Shown here one piece after another: positions 1 through 5,558 of a DNA stretch of 6,053 bases (position 1 is its first letter; every line of letters begins with the position of its first letter). The notes below the pieces were generated by a model, which was not told the DNA's origin, ran no database searches, and worked only from the letters and a program-made list of their open reading frames with translations. The position numbers and the translations under genes were made by a program. Origin of the DNA: an uncultured bacterium (GTDB taxonomy: Bacteria > Bacillota > Clostridia > Oscillospirales > Acutalibacteraceae); contig CAJMOH010000094.1 in the NCBI GenBank assembly GCA_905215055.1, forward strand, positions 1-6,053. Reading direction: 5' to 3'.

Positions 1-374
1 CCCGCGTCCACCGCCAGATAGGTGTTGGCCAGGGTCTGGGCCTCAATGCCCTGAGAGGCGTCCACCACCAGCACGGCCCCCTCGCAGGCGGCCAGAGAAC
101 GGGACACCTCGTAGTTAAAGTCCACATGGCCGGGGGTGTCAATCAGGTTGAAGATATAGTCCTCCCCGTCCTGGGCGGTGTACACCAGGGTGACGGCGTG
201 GGCCTTGATGGTGATGCCCCGCTCCCGCTCCAGGTCCATGTTGTCCAAAAGCTGGTTTTCCATCTCCCGCAGGGGGACGGCCTTGGTCTGCTCCAGGATG
301 CGGTCGGCCAGGGTGGATTTTCCGTGGTCGATATGGGCCACGATGCTGAAATTGCGAATTTTGCTTCTGTCCAT
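1..374 (-). CDS. lepA: Elongation factor 4 (LepA), N-terminal part, cut by window start
   Basis: LepA/EF4 is a ribosome-associated GTPase of the translation-factor family that acts on the elongating or initiating ribosome at the membrane/cytosol. Only the first 124 residues are present; the family is about 600 residues, so the gene continues beyond position 1. Visible in the G domain: the P-loop AHIDHGKST (residues 13-21), the switch I segment RERGITIKA (50-58) and the G3 motif DTPGH (79-83), followed by VDFNYEVSRSLAACEGA (84-100). RERGITIKA followed by a short hydrophobic strand, and SRSLAACEGA, fit LepA better than the related GTPase TypA/BipA. The start at 374 is supported by AGGAGT (386-381, minus strand) six bases upstream and by an extended -10 element at 427-419. 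The gene diverges from the glycyl-tRNA synthetase gene. No frameshift is seen. Confidence 0.95.
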   Translation of the reverse strand, partial: MDRSKIRNFSIVAHIDHGKSTLADRILEQTKAVPLREMENQLLDNMDLERERGITIKAHAVTLVYTAQDGEDYIFNLIDTPGHVDFNYEVSRSLAACEGAVLVVDASQGIEAQTLANTYLAVDA

Positions 375-418
375 GAAAACACTCCTAAAAAGCGTGGGTC
401 TTTGAACTGTATCAGCTT

Positions 419-427
419 ATTATAGCA
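419..427 (-). promoter_or_regulatory. Extended -10 promoter of lepA
   Basis: Read on the minus strand, 427-419 is TGCTATAAT, a perfect -10 hexamer with the TG of an extended -10 element. A -35 hexamer at the usual 17-bp distance would be TTTTCT (447-442), a weak match, so the extended -10 may carry the activity. Transcription would begin near 412, giving a leader of about 38 bases that contains the AGGAGT ribosome binding site at 386-381. Confidence 0.75.
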
Positions 428-492
428 GAAAAATGAAAAAAAGAAAACGCCCTTTCCCTGGCCGGGCATTTTTTCAAAATTTCTCTTTTTCG

Positions 493-521
493 TTGCAATC
501 CTTTTCCGCCCATGCTACAAT
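493..521 (+). promoter_or_regulatory. Promoter of the glycyl-tRNA synthetase gene
   Basis: TTGCAA (493-498), a 17-bp spacer and TACAAT (516-521), the latter preceded by TGC so that it is also an extended -10 (TGCTACAAT, 513-521). Transcription would start near 528, so the leader before the ATG at 562 is only about 34 bases. That is too short to hold a T-box riboswitch. The predicted transcription start also argues against any start codon upstream of about 530. Confidence 0.75.
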
Positions 522-545
522 AATCCCCAGTATGACTGAAAGCAG

Positions 546-550
546 AAAGG
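546..550 (+). promoter_or_regulatory. Ribosome binding site of the glycyl-tRNA synthetase gene
   Basis: AAAGG (546-550), within AGAAAGGCGG, lies 11 bases before the ATG at 562. The spacing is longer than usual, so this site is moderate. It still favours 562 over the in-frame ATG at 532, which would sit within a few bases of the predicted transcription start and have no ribosome binding site. Confidence 0.5.
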
Positions 551-561
551 CGGACCATCTT

Positions 562-1971
562 ATGAAAGCTACTGAAAAAACCATGGATACCATCGTCAGC
601 CTGTGCAAAGCCCGGGGGTTTATCTTCCCCGGCAGCGAGATCTACGGCGGCCTGTCCAACTCCTGGGATTACGGCCCTCTGGGCGTGGAGTTTAAAAATA
701 ACGTGAAAAAGGCCTGGTGGAAAAAGTTTGTCCAAGAGTCCCCCACCAATGTGGGCGTGGACGCCGCCATCCTGATGAACCCCCAGGTGTGGGTGGCCAC
801 CGGCCATGTGGGCGGCTTCTCCGATCCCCTGATGGACTGCAAGGACTGCAAAACCCGCCACCGGGCGGACAAGCTCATCGAGGACTTTACCGGCGAAAGC
901 GCCGACGGCTGGTCCAACGAGAAGATGATGGACTTTATCAAGGAGCACCACATCCAGTGCCCCAACTGCGGCAGCGAGAATTTCACCGACATCCGTCAGT
1001 TCAACCTGATGTTTAAGACCTTCCAGGGCGTTACCGAGGACCAGAAAAACGAGATCTATCTCCGCCCCGAAACCGCCCAGGGCATTTTTGTCAACTTCCC
1101 CAGCGTCCAGCGCACCACCCGGAAAAAGCTGCCCTTTGGCATTGCCCAGGTGGGCAAGAGTTTCCGCAACGAGATTACCCCCGGCAACTTCACCTTCCGT
1201 ACCCGGGAGTTTGAGCAGATGGAGCTGGAGTTCTTCTGCAAGCCCGACACCGATCTGGAGTGGTTCCAGTATTGGAAGGACTTCTGCAAGGAGTGGCTCT
1301 TCTCCCTGGGTATGACTGAGGAGAACGTCCGCTTCCGGGACCACCGGCCCGAGGAGCTGGCCTTCTACTCCAAAGCTACCACGGACGTGGAGTATCTGTT
1401 CCCCTTTGGCTGGGGCGAGCTGTGGGGCATTGCCGACCGCACCGACTACGACTTAAAGCGCCACCAGGAGCACTCCGGCAAGGACCTGACCTACTTCGAC
1501 CAGGAGGAAAACCGCCGGTACATCCCCTATGTCATCGAGCCCAGCTTGGGCGCGGACCGCATGGCTTTGGCCTTTTTGTGCGACGCCTACGACGAGGAAG
1601 TGGTGGGCCAGGACAAAAACGGCAAGGACGACGTGCGGGTGGTGCTGCGGCTGCACCCGGCCCTGGCGCCCTTTAAGGCCGCCGTGCTGCCCCTGTCCAA
1701 AAAGCTGGCGCCCAAGGCCCAGGAGATCCACGACCTGCTGTCCAAGGATTTCATGGTGGATTATGACGAGGCGGGCTCCATCGGCAAGCGCTACCGCCGT
1801 CAGGACGAGATCGGCACGCCTCTGTGCGTCACCGTGGACTTCGACACCGTGGGCGACGGGGAGAAGGAGGGGGACAACTGCGTCACCATCCGGGACCGGG
1901 ATACCATGGAGCAGGTGCGCCTGCCCATTGAAAAGCTGAAGGAGTACATCCGGGAAAAGACAGCCTTTTAA
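562..1971 (+). CDS. glyQS: Glycine--tRNA ligase, one-chain alpha2 type
   Basis: A class II aminoacyl-tRNA synthetase that charges tRNA-Gly with glycine using ATP in the cytosol. With the start at 562 it has 469 residues, close to other bacterial one-chain enzymes (about 460-510). This is the eukaryote/archaea-like dimer, not the two-gene alpha2beta2 enzyme. Visible: the GlyRS-specific ATGHVGGFSDP (79-89), RPETAQG (168-174), motif 2 SFRNE (200-204) followed by TPGNFTFRTREFEQMELEFF, and motif 3 GADR (330-333) followed by MALAFL. Two CxxC pairs, C93/C96 and C133/C136 (CPNCG), look like a zinc knuckle inserted between motifs 1 and 2. From about residue 360 the HGTP_anticodon fold begins (LRLHPALAPFKAAVLPLSKK). 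The open frame runs back to 433, but the extra 43 codons cover the promoter and lack synthetase-like sequence. The gene is monocistronic, with its own promoter and terminator. Confidence 0.97.
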   Translation: MKATEKTMDTIVSLCKARGFIFPGSEIYGGLSNSWDYGPLGVEFKNNVKKAWWKKFVQESPTNVGVDAAILMNPQVWVATGHVGGFSDPLMDCKDCKTRHRADKLIEDFTGESADGWSNEKMMDFIKEHHIQCPNCGSENFTDIRQFNLMFKTFQGVTEDQKNEIYLRPETAQGIFVNFPSVQRTTRKKLPFGIAQVGKSFRNEITPGNFTFRTREFEQMELEFFCKPDTDLEWFQYWKDFCKEWLFSLGMTEENVRFRDHRPEELAFYSKATTDVEYLFPFGWGELWGIADRTDYDLKRHQEHSGKDLTYFDQEENRRYIPYVIEPSLGADRMALAFLCDAYDEEVVGQDKNGKDDVRVVLRLHPALAPFKAAVLPLSKKLAPKAQEIHDLLSKDFMVDYDEAGSIGKRYRRQDEIGTPLCVTVDFDTVGDGEKEGDNCVTIRDRDTMEQVRLPIEKLKEYIREKTAF

Positions 1972-1990
1972 CGACAGCACAGCAGAGGAG

Positions 1991-2019
1991 AAAAGCGGGG
2001 AGCCCTCCCCGCTTTTTTT
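1991..2019 (+). terminator. Rho-independent terminator after the glycyl-tRNA synthetase gene
   Basis: A perfect 7-bp GC-rich stem, GCGGGGA (1995-2001) with TCCCCGC (2006-2012) around a GCCC loop, is followed by seven T residues (2013-2019). The four A residues at 1991-1994 can extend the stem into the T tract. It begins 20 bases after the synthetase stop codon, so the next gene needs its own promoter. Confidence 0.93.
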
Positions 2020-2048
2020 GTTTCTTTCCTGCCGGGCCGGAAAAAACA

Positions 2049-2077
2049 TTGAATCGAAAAGGGAGTTGTGCTAAAAT
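2049..2077 (+). promoter_or_regulatory. Promoter of the tyrosine-rich membrane protein gene
   Basis: TTGAAT (2049-2054), a 17-bp spacer and TAAAAT (2072-2077), again preceded by TGC (TGCTAAAAT, 2069-2077). It lies directly after the upstream terminator and implies transcription from about 2084, giving a leader of roughly 42 bases before the ATG at 2126. Confidence 0.75.
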
Positions 2078-2112
2078 AAAGGAATATTGAGAACGGCCTA
2101 TTTCCGTCCAGC

Positions 2113-2118
2113 AGGAGG
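2113..2118 (+). promoter_or_regulatory. Ribosome binding site fixing the start at 2126
   Basis: AGGAGG, a perfect anti-16S match, lies seven bases before the ATG at 2126. The reading frame is open to a TTG at 2087, but that codon is near the predicted transcription start and has no such site. The ATG also places a canonical signal peptide exactly at the N-terminus. Confidence 0.9.
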
Positions 2119-2125
2119 AAACACC

Positions 2126-3406
2126 ATGAAAAAGAAGCGCCGCTTCGCGGTTTTGCTGGCAGCCTTTGCCCTGGCTGCCGGGTTATTGTCAGTGCCGGTG
2201 CTGGCCACAGAGGGGGATACACCCTCTGTTTACACCGAGATGCCGGGAGAGAGCACCGGCGGTGAGACCTCTTCCGAAAGCCAGGTAACAGAGCCCACCT
2301 CTCCTCCCGAGCCGGTGGAAACTCCCCAGCCGGAGCCAACGGAGGAGCCCTCCTCCAGCACGCCGGAGCCAGCCTCCTCTGAGGAGCCTTGGGACGAGCC
2401 AAGCGAGGAGCCGACGGAGGAGCCGTCTTCCTCGGAGGAACCCTGGGAGGACCCCAGCTCCTCCTCGGAGGACCCTTGGGAGGATCCCAGCTCCTCTTCC
2501 GAGGACCCCTGGACAGAGCCAACGGAGGAGCCTTGGCAGCCCAGCAGCTCTCAGGAGGAGAACACGGCGGGAGGAACCACCAACCAGGCCCCTGAGGTTC
2601 AGGAGCCAGAGGCCATTGCCACGCCCCGCCCGGCGGTGGAGCGGCCCTCTGTCAGCCTGAACACAGGCGGCAGCTCCTCCCAGGACGAGGAGGAGGACTC
2701 CGGCCCCAACTATGTCACCTTTGCCCAGCTGAATGTCCGGGGCAACTCTATGGCCGCCACCCTGTTTTTGGGCGGCGTGGGGTGCATCGCTCTGGGCGTG
2801 CTGGGGCTTGTGACCATTTTGATTTTGTACCTTCGGGGCCGCCGCCGCTATGCCGGCACGGAGGGGATTCTGGAGGAGATTCAAGAGGCCGAGGCCCGGC
2901 AGCGCCCGGCAGAGCAGCCCCCCGTTCAGGAGCAGCTGCCTCCGCCTCCGCCGCCGGTTCAAAGCCCGCCGCCCGGGGCGATTATGCCCGAGGAGGCCTC
3001 CCTTTACACCGAGGAATTCTCTCTGCCTCCGGAGGAGGCTTATCCAGAGGAGGCATACCCCCAGGAGCCGGACTACGGCTACGAGGACCAGGAGTACCGG
3101 GAGGAGGACTACGGAGAGTCTTACAGCCAGTATCGGGACGAGTACGAGCCGGACGCCTACTACGACGAGGGGGACTACTACGGTCCCCAGGACGGGGAGT
3201 ACGGCGGCTATGCCCAGGAGTACCCGGAGGAGCCGGCCTATCCCAAAGGCGGGGACTACGGCTATCAGGAGCCGCCGGCAGCGCCCTCCAGCGGCAGGCC
3301 CTCTCCCCAGCAGCAGGCCACCCGGCAGTTTGACACGGAGGAAATCCTGCGGGAAGCCCTGCGCTATACCGATGAGGACTATTGGGACGACAGCAGCCAG
3401 CAATAG
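2126..3406 (+). CDS. Unrecognised single-pass membrane protein with Pro/Ser/Glu-rich exterior and Tyr-rich cytoplasmic tail
   Basis: 426 residues; I recognise no family. Residues 1-27 are a signal peptide (MKKKRR, hydrophobic core, VLA before T28). Residues 28-208 are low complexity, rich in Pro, Ser, Thr and Glu, without cysteine, and include PSSSSEDPWEDP-type repeats (about 101-132) and five PW-containing units. Residues 211-236 form one membrane helix (FLGGVGCIALGVLGLVTI), followed by the basic stop-transfer RGRRR (237-241). This predicts outside-N, inside-C topology. The cytoplasmic 185 residues have a polyproline run (272-277), then residues 294-380 with 20 Tyr and 28 Asp/Glu but only 3 Lys/Arg. 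The C-terminus ends with a probable short amphipathic helix, FDTEEILREAL (402-412) plus RYTDEDYW. There is no LPXTG motif or catalytic domain. A role as a surface stalk/sensor or a scaffold with a disordered tail is only a guess. The gene is monocistronic and convergent with the ABC exporter gene. Confidence 0.88.
   Translation: MKKKRRFAVLLAAFALAAGLLSVPVLATEGDTPSVYTEMPGESTGGETSSESQVTEPTSPPEPVETPQPEPTEEPSSSTPEPASSEEPWDEPSEEPTEEPSSSEEPWEDPSSSSEDPWEDPSSSSEDPWTEPTEEPWQPSSSQEENTAGGTTNQAPEVQEPEAIATPRPAVERPSVSLNTGGSSSQDEEEDSGPNYVTFAQLNVRGNSMAATLFLGGVGCIALGVLGLVTILILYLRGRRRYAGTEGILEEIQEAEARQRPAEQPPVQEQLPPPPPPVQSPPPGAIMPEEASLYTEEFSLPPEEAYPEEAYPQEPDYGYEDQEYREEDYGESYSQYRDEYEPDAYYDEGDYYGPQDGEYGGYAQEYPEEPAYPKGGDYGYQEPPAAPSSGRPSPQQQATRQFDTEEILREALRYTDEDYWDDSSQQ
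2426..2521 (+). repeat. In-frame 33-bp tandem repeat (11 residues)
   Basis: Two full 33-bp units (2456-2488 and 2489-2521) are preceded by a 30-bp unit lacking one serine codon (2426-2455). They encode SSSEEPWEDP, SSSSEDPWEDP and SSSSEDPWTEP. More diverged EEPW units occur just upstream (EEPWDEP) and downstream (EEPWQP). Synonymous codon differences between units indicate that the array is not very recent. It lies in the predicted extracytoplasmic stalk. Confidence 0.85.
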
Positions 3407-3410
3407 ACAG

Positions 3411-3442
3411 AAAAATCCCCTGAGCAGCGCGGCTCAGGGGAT
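3411..3442 (-). terminator. Terminator between convergent genes, strongest for the minus strand
   Basis: A perfect 11-bp stem (3415-3425 with 3432-3442; arms ATCCCCTGAGC and GCTCAGGGGAT) encloses a 6-base loop. Read on the minus strand, it starts five bases after the exporter stop codon and runs into TTTTT (3415-3411), a standard rho-independent terminator. On the plus strand it starts nine bases after the membrane protein stop codon, but is followed only by CTCTTTA (3443-3449). It may still work there, less efficiently. One hairpin thus probably serves both genes. Confidence 0.88.
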
Positions 3443-3446
3443 CTCT

Positions 3447-5285
3447 TTATGCGTTGAGTACATTCTCCGCGGATTCCGTTTCAAACTGCTTGTTGTACAG
3501 GTCGGCGTAATAGCCGCCCTGCTCCATCAGCTGCTGGTGGGTGCCCCGCTCCACAATCTTTCCTCCCCGAACCACCAAAATCATGTCCGCCTTGCGGATG
3601 GTGGACAGCCGGTGGGCAATGAGAAAGCTGGTGCGGCCGGTGAGCATGGTGGAGATGGCCTCTTGGATCAGGGCCTCGGTCTTGGTGTCGATGGAGGCGG
3701 TGGCCTCGTCCAGCACAAAGATCCGGGGATTGGCCAGCACCGCCCGGGCAAAGGAGATCAGCTGCTTCTCTCCGGTGGAGAGCTGACCGCCGCCCTCGCC
3801 CACGTCGCTGTCATAGCCGTGCTCCATGTGGGTGATGAAGTCGTGGGCGCCCGTCAGCTTGGCCGCGGCCACAATCTCCTCGTCGGTGGCGTCCAGGCGC
3901 CCATAGCGGATGTTCTCCTTTATCGAGCCGGAAAACAGGTGGGGCGTTTGCAGCACATAGCCGATGTTGGAGTGGAGCCACAGCTGGCTGCGCTCCCGAT
4001 AATCCCTCCCGTCGATGAGAATCCGCCCGCCGGTGGGTTCGAAGAACCGGCAGCAGAGGTTCACCAGGGTGGACTTGCCCGCGCCGGTCTCTCCCACAAT
4101 GGCCACCGTGGTGCCGGCCGGCACGTCCAGGTTGAAATGCTCCAGCACGTTTTCCGTGCCGTCCGGGTAGTGGAAGGTCACATCCTCAAAGGTGATATGG
4201 CCAATCAGCGGCTCCCAGTTCTCCCGTTTGGGGTCAAAGGAGGTGCCGTACCGCTGGATCACCTCTGGGGTGTCGGTGATGTCGGGCCGCAGCTCCAGCA
4301 GGGCGGAGACCCGTTCGATGTTGGCCTGGGTGGCGATAAAGTTGGAAATGGTCCGGGCCAGGGTTTGCACCGGGTCGGCGATGTTCAGGGCAAAGCTGGT
4401 GAACACGGTCAGCTCGCCAATGCCAATGGTTCCCCACAGCACCATGCTGCCGCCGCCGGTGATGACAAAGGCCACCGCCAGGGCGGTTAAAAAGCCGATG
4501 ATGGGCACATACACCGCGTTTAAAAGCACGCCCCGCACGGTGGTTTCCCGCATGCGGGAGGTAACCTCCTGAAAGGCGGCGGTGTTCTTGTCCTCAATCA
4601 CCAGGGTCTTGGAGGTTTTGGCCCCGGAAATGCCCTCGTTGTAGTGGCGGGTGATCTCGGCGTTGATGCGCCGGGCCTGCCGGTTAATCCGGAGGATCCG
4701 CTTTTGGAAATACAGGGTCAGCAGGGCGATGACAGGCACCACCGCGATCACCAGCAGGGCCAGCTGCCAGTTGACCGACAGCATGACCGCCATAGAGCCA
4801 ATGACGTAGGCGGCGCTCCAGAAAATGTCCACCAGGCTCCAGGCAAACACCGAGCCAATGCGGTTGGTGTCGCTCATCACCCGGGCCATAATGGTCCCCA
4901 CCGGGGTGGTGTTGTAATAGGAGAAGGACAGGGTTTGCAGATGGACAAAAAGCTTCTTTTTCAAATCCCGGCCCAGATACATCTCCACCCGCAGGGCCAG
5001 GCGGGCAAAGACAATGGTTCCCACCATTTGAAGCAGCACCACGGAAAGGTAAAGCAGGGCAAAGCCGGTGATCCCCTGGGAGGTGTGGGGCGTGACAAAG
5101 GTGTCCACCGCATAGCCGGAAAGCAGGGGATAGGCAATGTCGCAGGCGGCGCCGCACAGCATGAAAATGAGCACCACCGCCATCTGCTTGGAGTAGGGCT
5201 TTAAAAAGGGAAGCAGCTTTGCCCAGGTTTTTAGGGAGGCGAAGCGCCCCCGCTGGTTCTGTTGTTCAATCTGTTCTACATTCAT
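3447..5285 (-). CDS. ABC exporter half-transporter (MdlB/MsbA-like, type IV)
   Basis: 612 residues, a normal length for a fused membrane plus ATPase half-exporter that pumps lipids, peptides or drugs out across the cytoplasmic membrane as a dimer. Six membrane helices are visible at about 34-56, 72-96, 149-172, 174-194, 255-277 and 283-303. ATPase domain: A-loop Tyr373, Walker A GETGAGKST (398-406), Q-loop Gln446, signature LSTGE (502-506), Walker B IFVLDE (522-527) with catalytic Glu527, D-loop SIDT (531-534) and H-loop His558. The catalytic residues are intact; only the signature differs from LSGGQ, a variant known in this subfamily. The start is set by AGAGGT (5298-5293, minus strand) seven bases upstream. 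Related clostridial exporters are often encoded as adjacent pairs. Here no partner gene lies within 768 bases upstream, and downstream is a convergent gene, so it may be a homodimer. The substrate cannot be read from sequence. I find no convincing -10/-35 pair directly upstream. Confidence 0.95.
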   Translation of the reverse strand: MNVEQIEQQNQRGRFASLKTWAKLLPFLKPYSKQMAVVLIFMLCGAACDIAYPLLSGYAVDTFVTPHTSQGITGFALLYLSVVLLQMVGTIVFARLALRVEMYLGRDLKKKLFVHLQTLSFSYYNTTPVGTIMARVMSDTNRIGSVFAWSLVDIFWSAAYVIGSMAVMLSVNWQLALLVIAVVPVIALLTLYFQKRILRINRQARRINAEITRHYNEGISGAKTSKTLVIEDKNTAAFQEVTSRMRETTVRGVLLNAVYVPIIGFLTALAVAFVITGGGSMVLWGTIGIGELTVFTSFALNIADPVQTLARTISNFIATQANIERVSALLELRPDITDTPEVIQRYGTSFDPKRENWEPLIGHITFEDVTFHYPDGTENVLEHFNLDVPAGTTVAIVGETGAGKSTLVNLCCRFFEPTGGRILIDGRDYRERSQLWLHSNIGYVLQTPHLFSGSIKENIRYGRLDATDEEIVAAAKLTGAHDFITHMEHGYDSDVGEGGGQLSTGEKQLISFARAVLANPRIFVLDEATASIDTKTEALIQEAISTMLTGRTSFLIAHRLSTIRKADMILVVRGGKIVERGTHQQLMEQGGYYADLYNKQFETESAENVLNA

Positions 5286-5292
5286 AAAAAAT

Positions 5293-5298
5293 ACCTCT
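5293..5298 (-). promoter_or_regulatory. Ribosome binding site of the ABC exporter gene
   Basis: AGAGGT on the minus strand lies seven bases upstream of the ATG at 5285-5283. The intervening bases are an A/T run. Confidence 0.75.
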
Positions 5299-5416
5299 AT
5301 GATCTGGCGTCAATCCTTCAAGCCCAGAGGGTCACTTGCTCACTTGCACATCCCCCTACTTGAAATCCAAAAATGTACAAATGAAGAAAAAAGCTAGGTT
5401 TTACCTGGGGTTTCGC

Positions 5417-5436
5417 ATTTGTACCAATGTACAAGT
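5417..5436. promoter_or_regulatory. Candidate operator-like inverted repeat 1
   Basis: ATTTGTAC-CAAT-GTACAAGT: two 8-base half-sites with one mismatch around a 4-base spacer. The same 8-4-8 geometry recurs at 5479-5498, with centres 62 bp apart, about six helical turns. The half-sites resemble those of GntR-type regulators such as AraR, but in AraR sites the halves abut, so no regulator can be named. Confidence 0.4.
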
Positions 5437-5469
5437 GAAGCTTTTATTCCTGGGTTTTCACTTGTACAT
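5427..5469. repeat. Perfect 13-bp inverted repeat
   Basis: The arms ATGTACAAGTGAA (5427-5439) and TTCACTTGTACAT (5457-5469) are perfectly complementary around a 17-base loop. No T run follows on either strand, so it is not an ordinary terminator. It is the best preserved of the three inverted units in this cluster. Confidence 0.85.
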
Positions 5470-5478
5470 CCCCTCTTC

Positions 5479-5498
5479 ACTTGTACATGTGTGCAAGT
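5479..5498. promoter_or_regulatory. Candidate operator-like inverted repeat 2
   Basis: ACTTGTAC-ATGT-GTGCAAGT: 8-base half-sites with one mismatch (T/G) around a 4-base spacer, matching the geometry of the site at 5417-5436. It lies about 190 bases upstream of the exporter start. A regulatory role is inference from symmetry and position only. Confidence 0.4.
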
Positions 5499-5558
5499 GC
5501 CGGAAGCCGCATAAACACTGGGTTTTTCGTTCACTTGTACATTTTCTTATCTCAAGCC

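Larger units (their letters stand above)
5333..5542. repeat. Cluster of CACTTGTACAT motifs in both orientations upstream of the exporter
   Basis: Part of the long stretch without a gene (5286-6053). Forward copies: 5341-5351 (CACTTGCACAT), 5416-5426 (CATTTGTACCA), 5459-5469, 5478-5488 and 5532-5542 (the last three exact CACTTGTACAT), plus a fragment at 5333-5339. Reverse copies: 5373-5383 (ATGTACAAATG), 5427-5437 (exact) and 5489-5499 (GTGTGCAAGTG). The spacers share CCTGGG followed by a T run (about 5405, 5449 and 5518), so the region looks like three diverged units, each flanked by inverted motif copies: 5373-5426, 5427-5469 and 5489-5542. It could be an operator cluster for the exporter or an eroded repeat element. 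I see no gene here. Confidence 0.8.

Noticed and set aside
444..474. Hairpin GCCC/GGGC (449-452 with 464-467) followed by six T residues, between the divergent promoters
   Set aside because: The GC stem is only four pairs with an 11-base loop and an adjacent mismatch, and there is no gene end nearby to terminate. It is probably chance in an A/T-tract region.
522..561. T-box riboswitch before the glycyl-tRNA synthetase gene
   Set aside because: The leader after the predicted promoter is about 34 bases, with no specifier stem, T-box sequence or antiterminator.
412..1344. 310-codon open frame on the minus strand opposite the synthetase gene
   Set aside because: It is fully antisense to a confidently identified enzyme, has no recognisable domain, and is expected from third-position GC bias in the real gene. 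It also overlaps the lepA promoter.
2189..3403. 404-codon minus-strand frame opposite the membrane protein gene
   Set aside because: Its Leu/Val/Gly/Arg-rich translation is what the complement of a Glu/Pro/Ser/Tyr-coding gene would give. The plus-strand frame has a promoter, AGGAGG, signal peptide and membrane helix.
2126..3406. Sortase-anchored surface protein
   Set aside because: There is no LPXTG-type motif before the membrane helix, and 190 residues follow the helix; sorting signals end within a few basic residues.
2850..4490. 546-codon plus-strand frame running through the end of the membrane protein gene and into the exporter gene
   Set aside because: It spans a convergent gene boundary and the terminator, is antisense to the ABC ATPase domain and has no start signals.
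5373..5542. Integron attC-like sites
   Set aside because: The inverted units lack the RYYYAAC/GTTRRRY core pair, and there is no cassette gene or integrase in the window.
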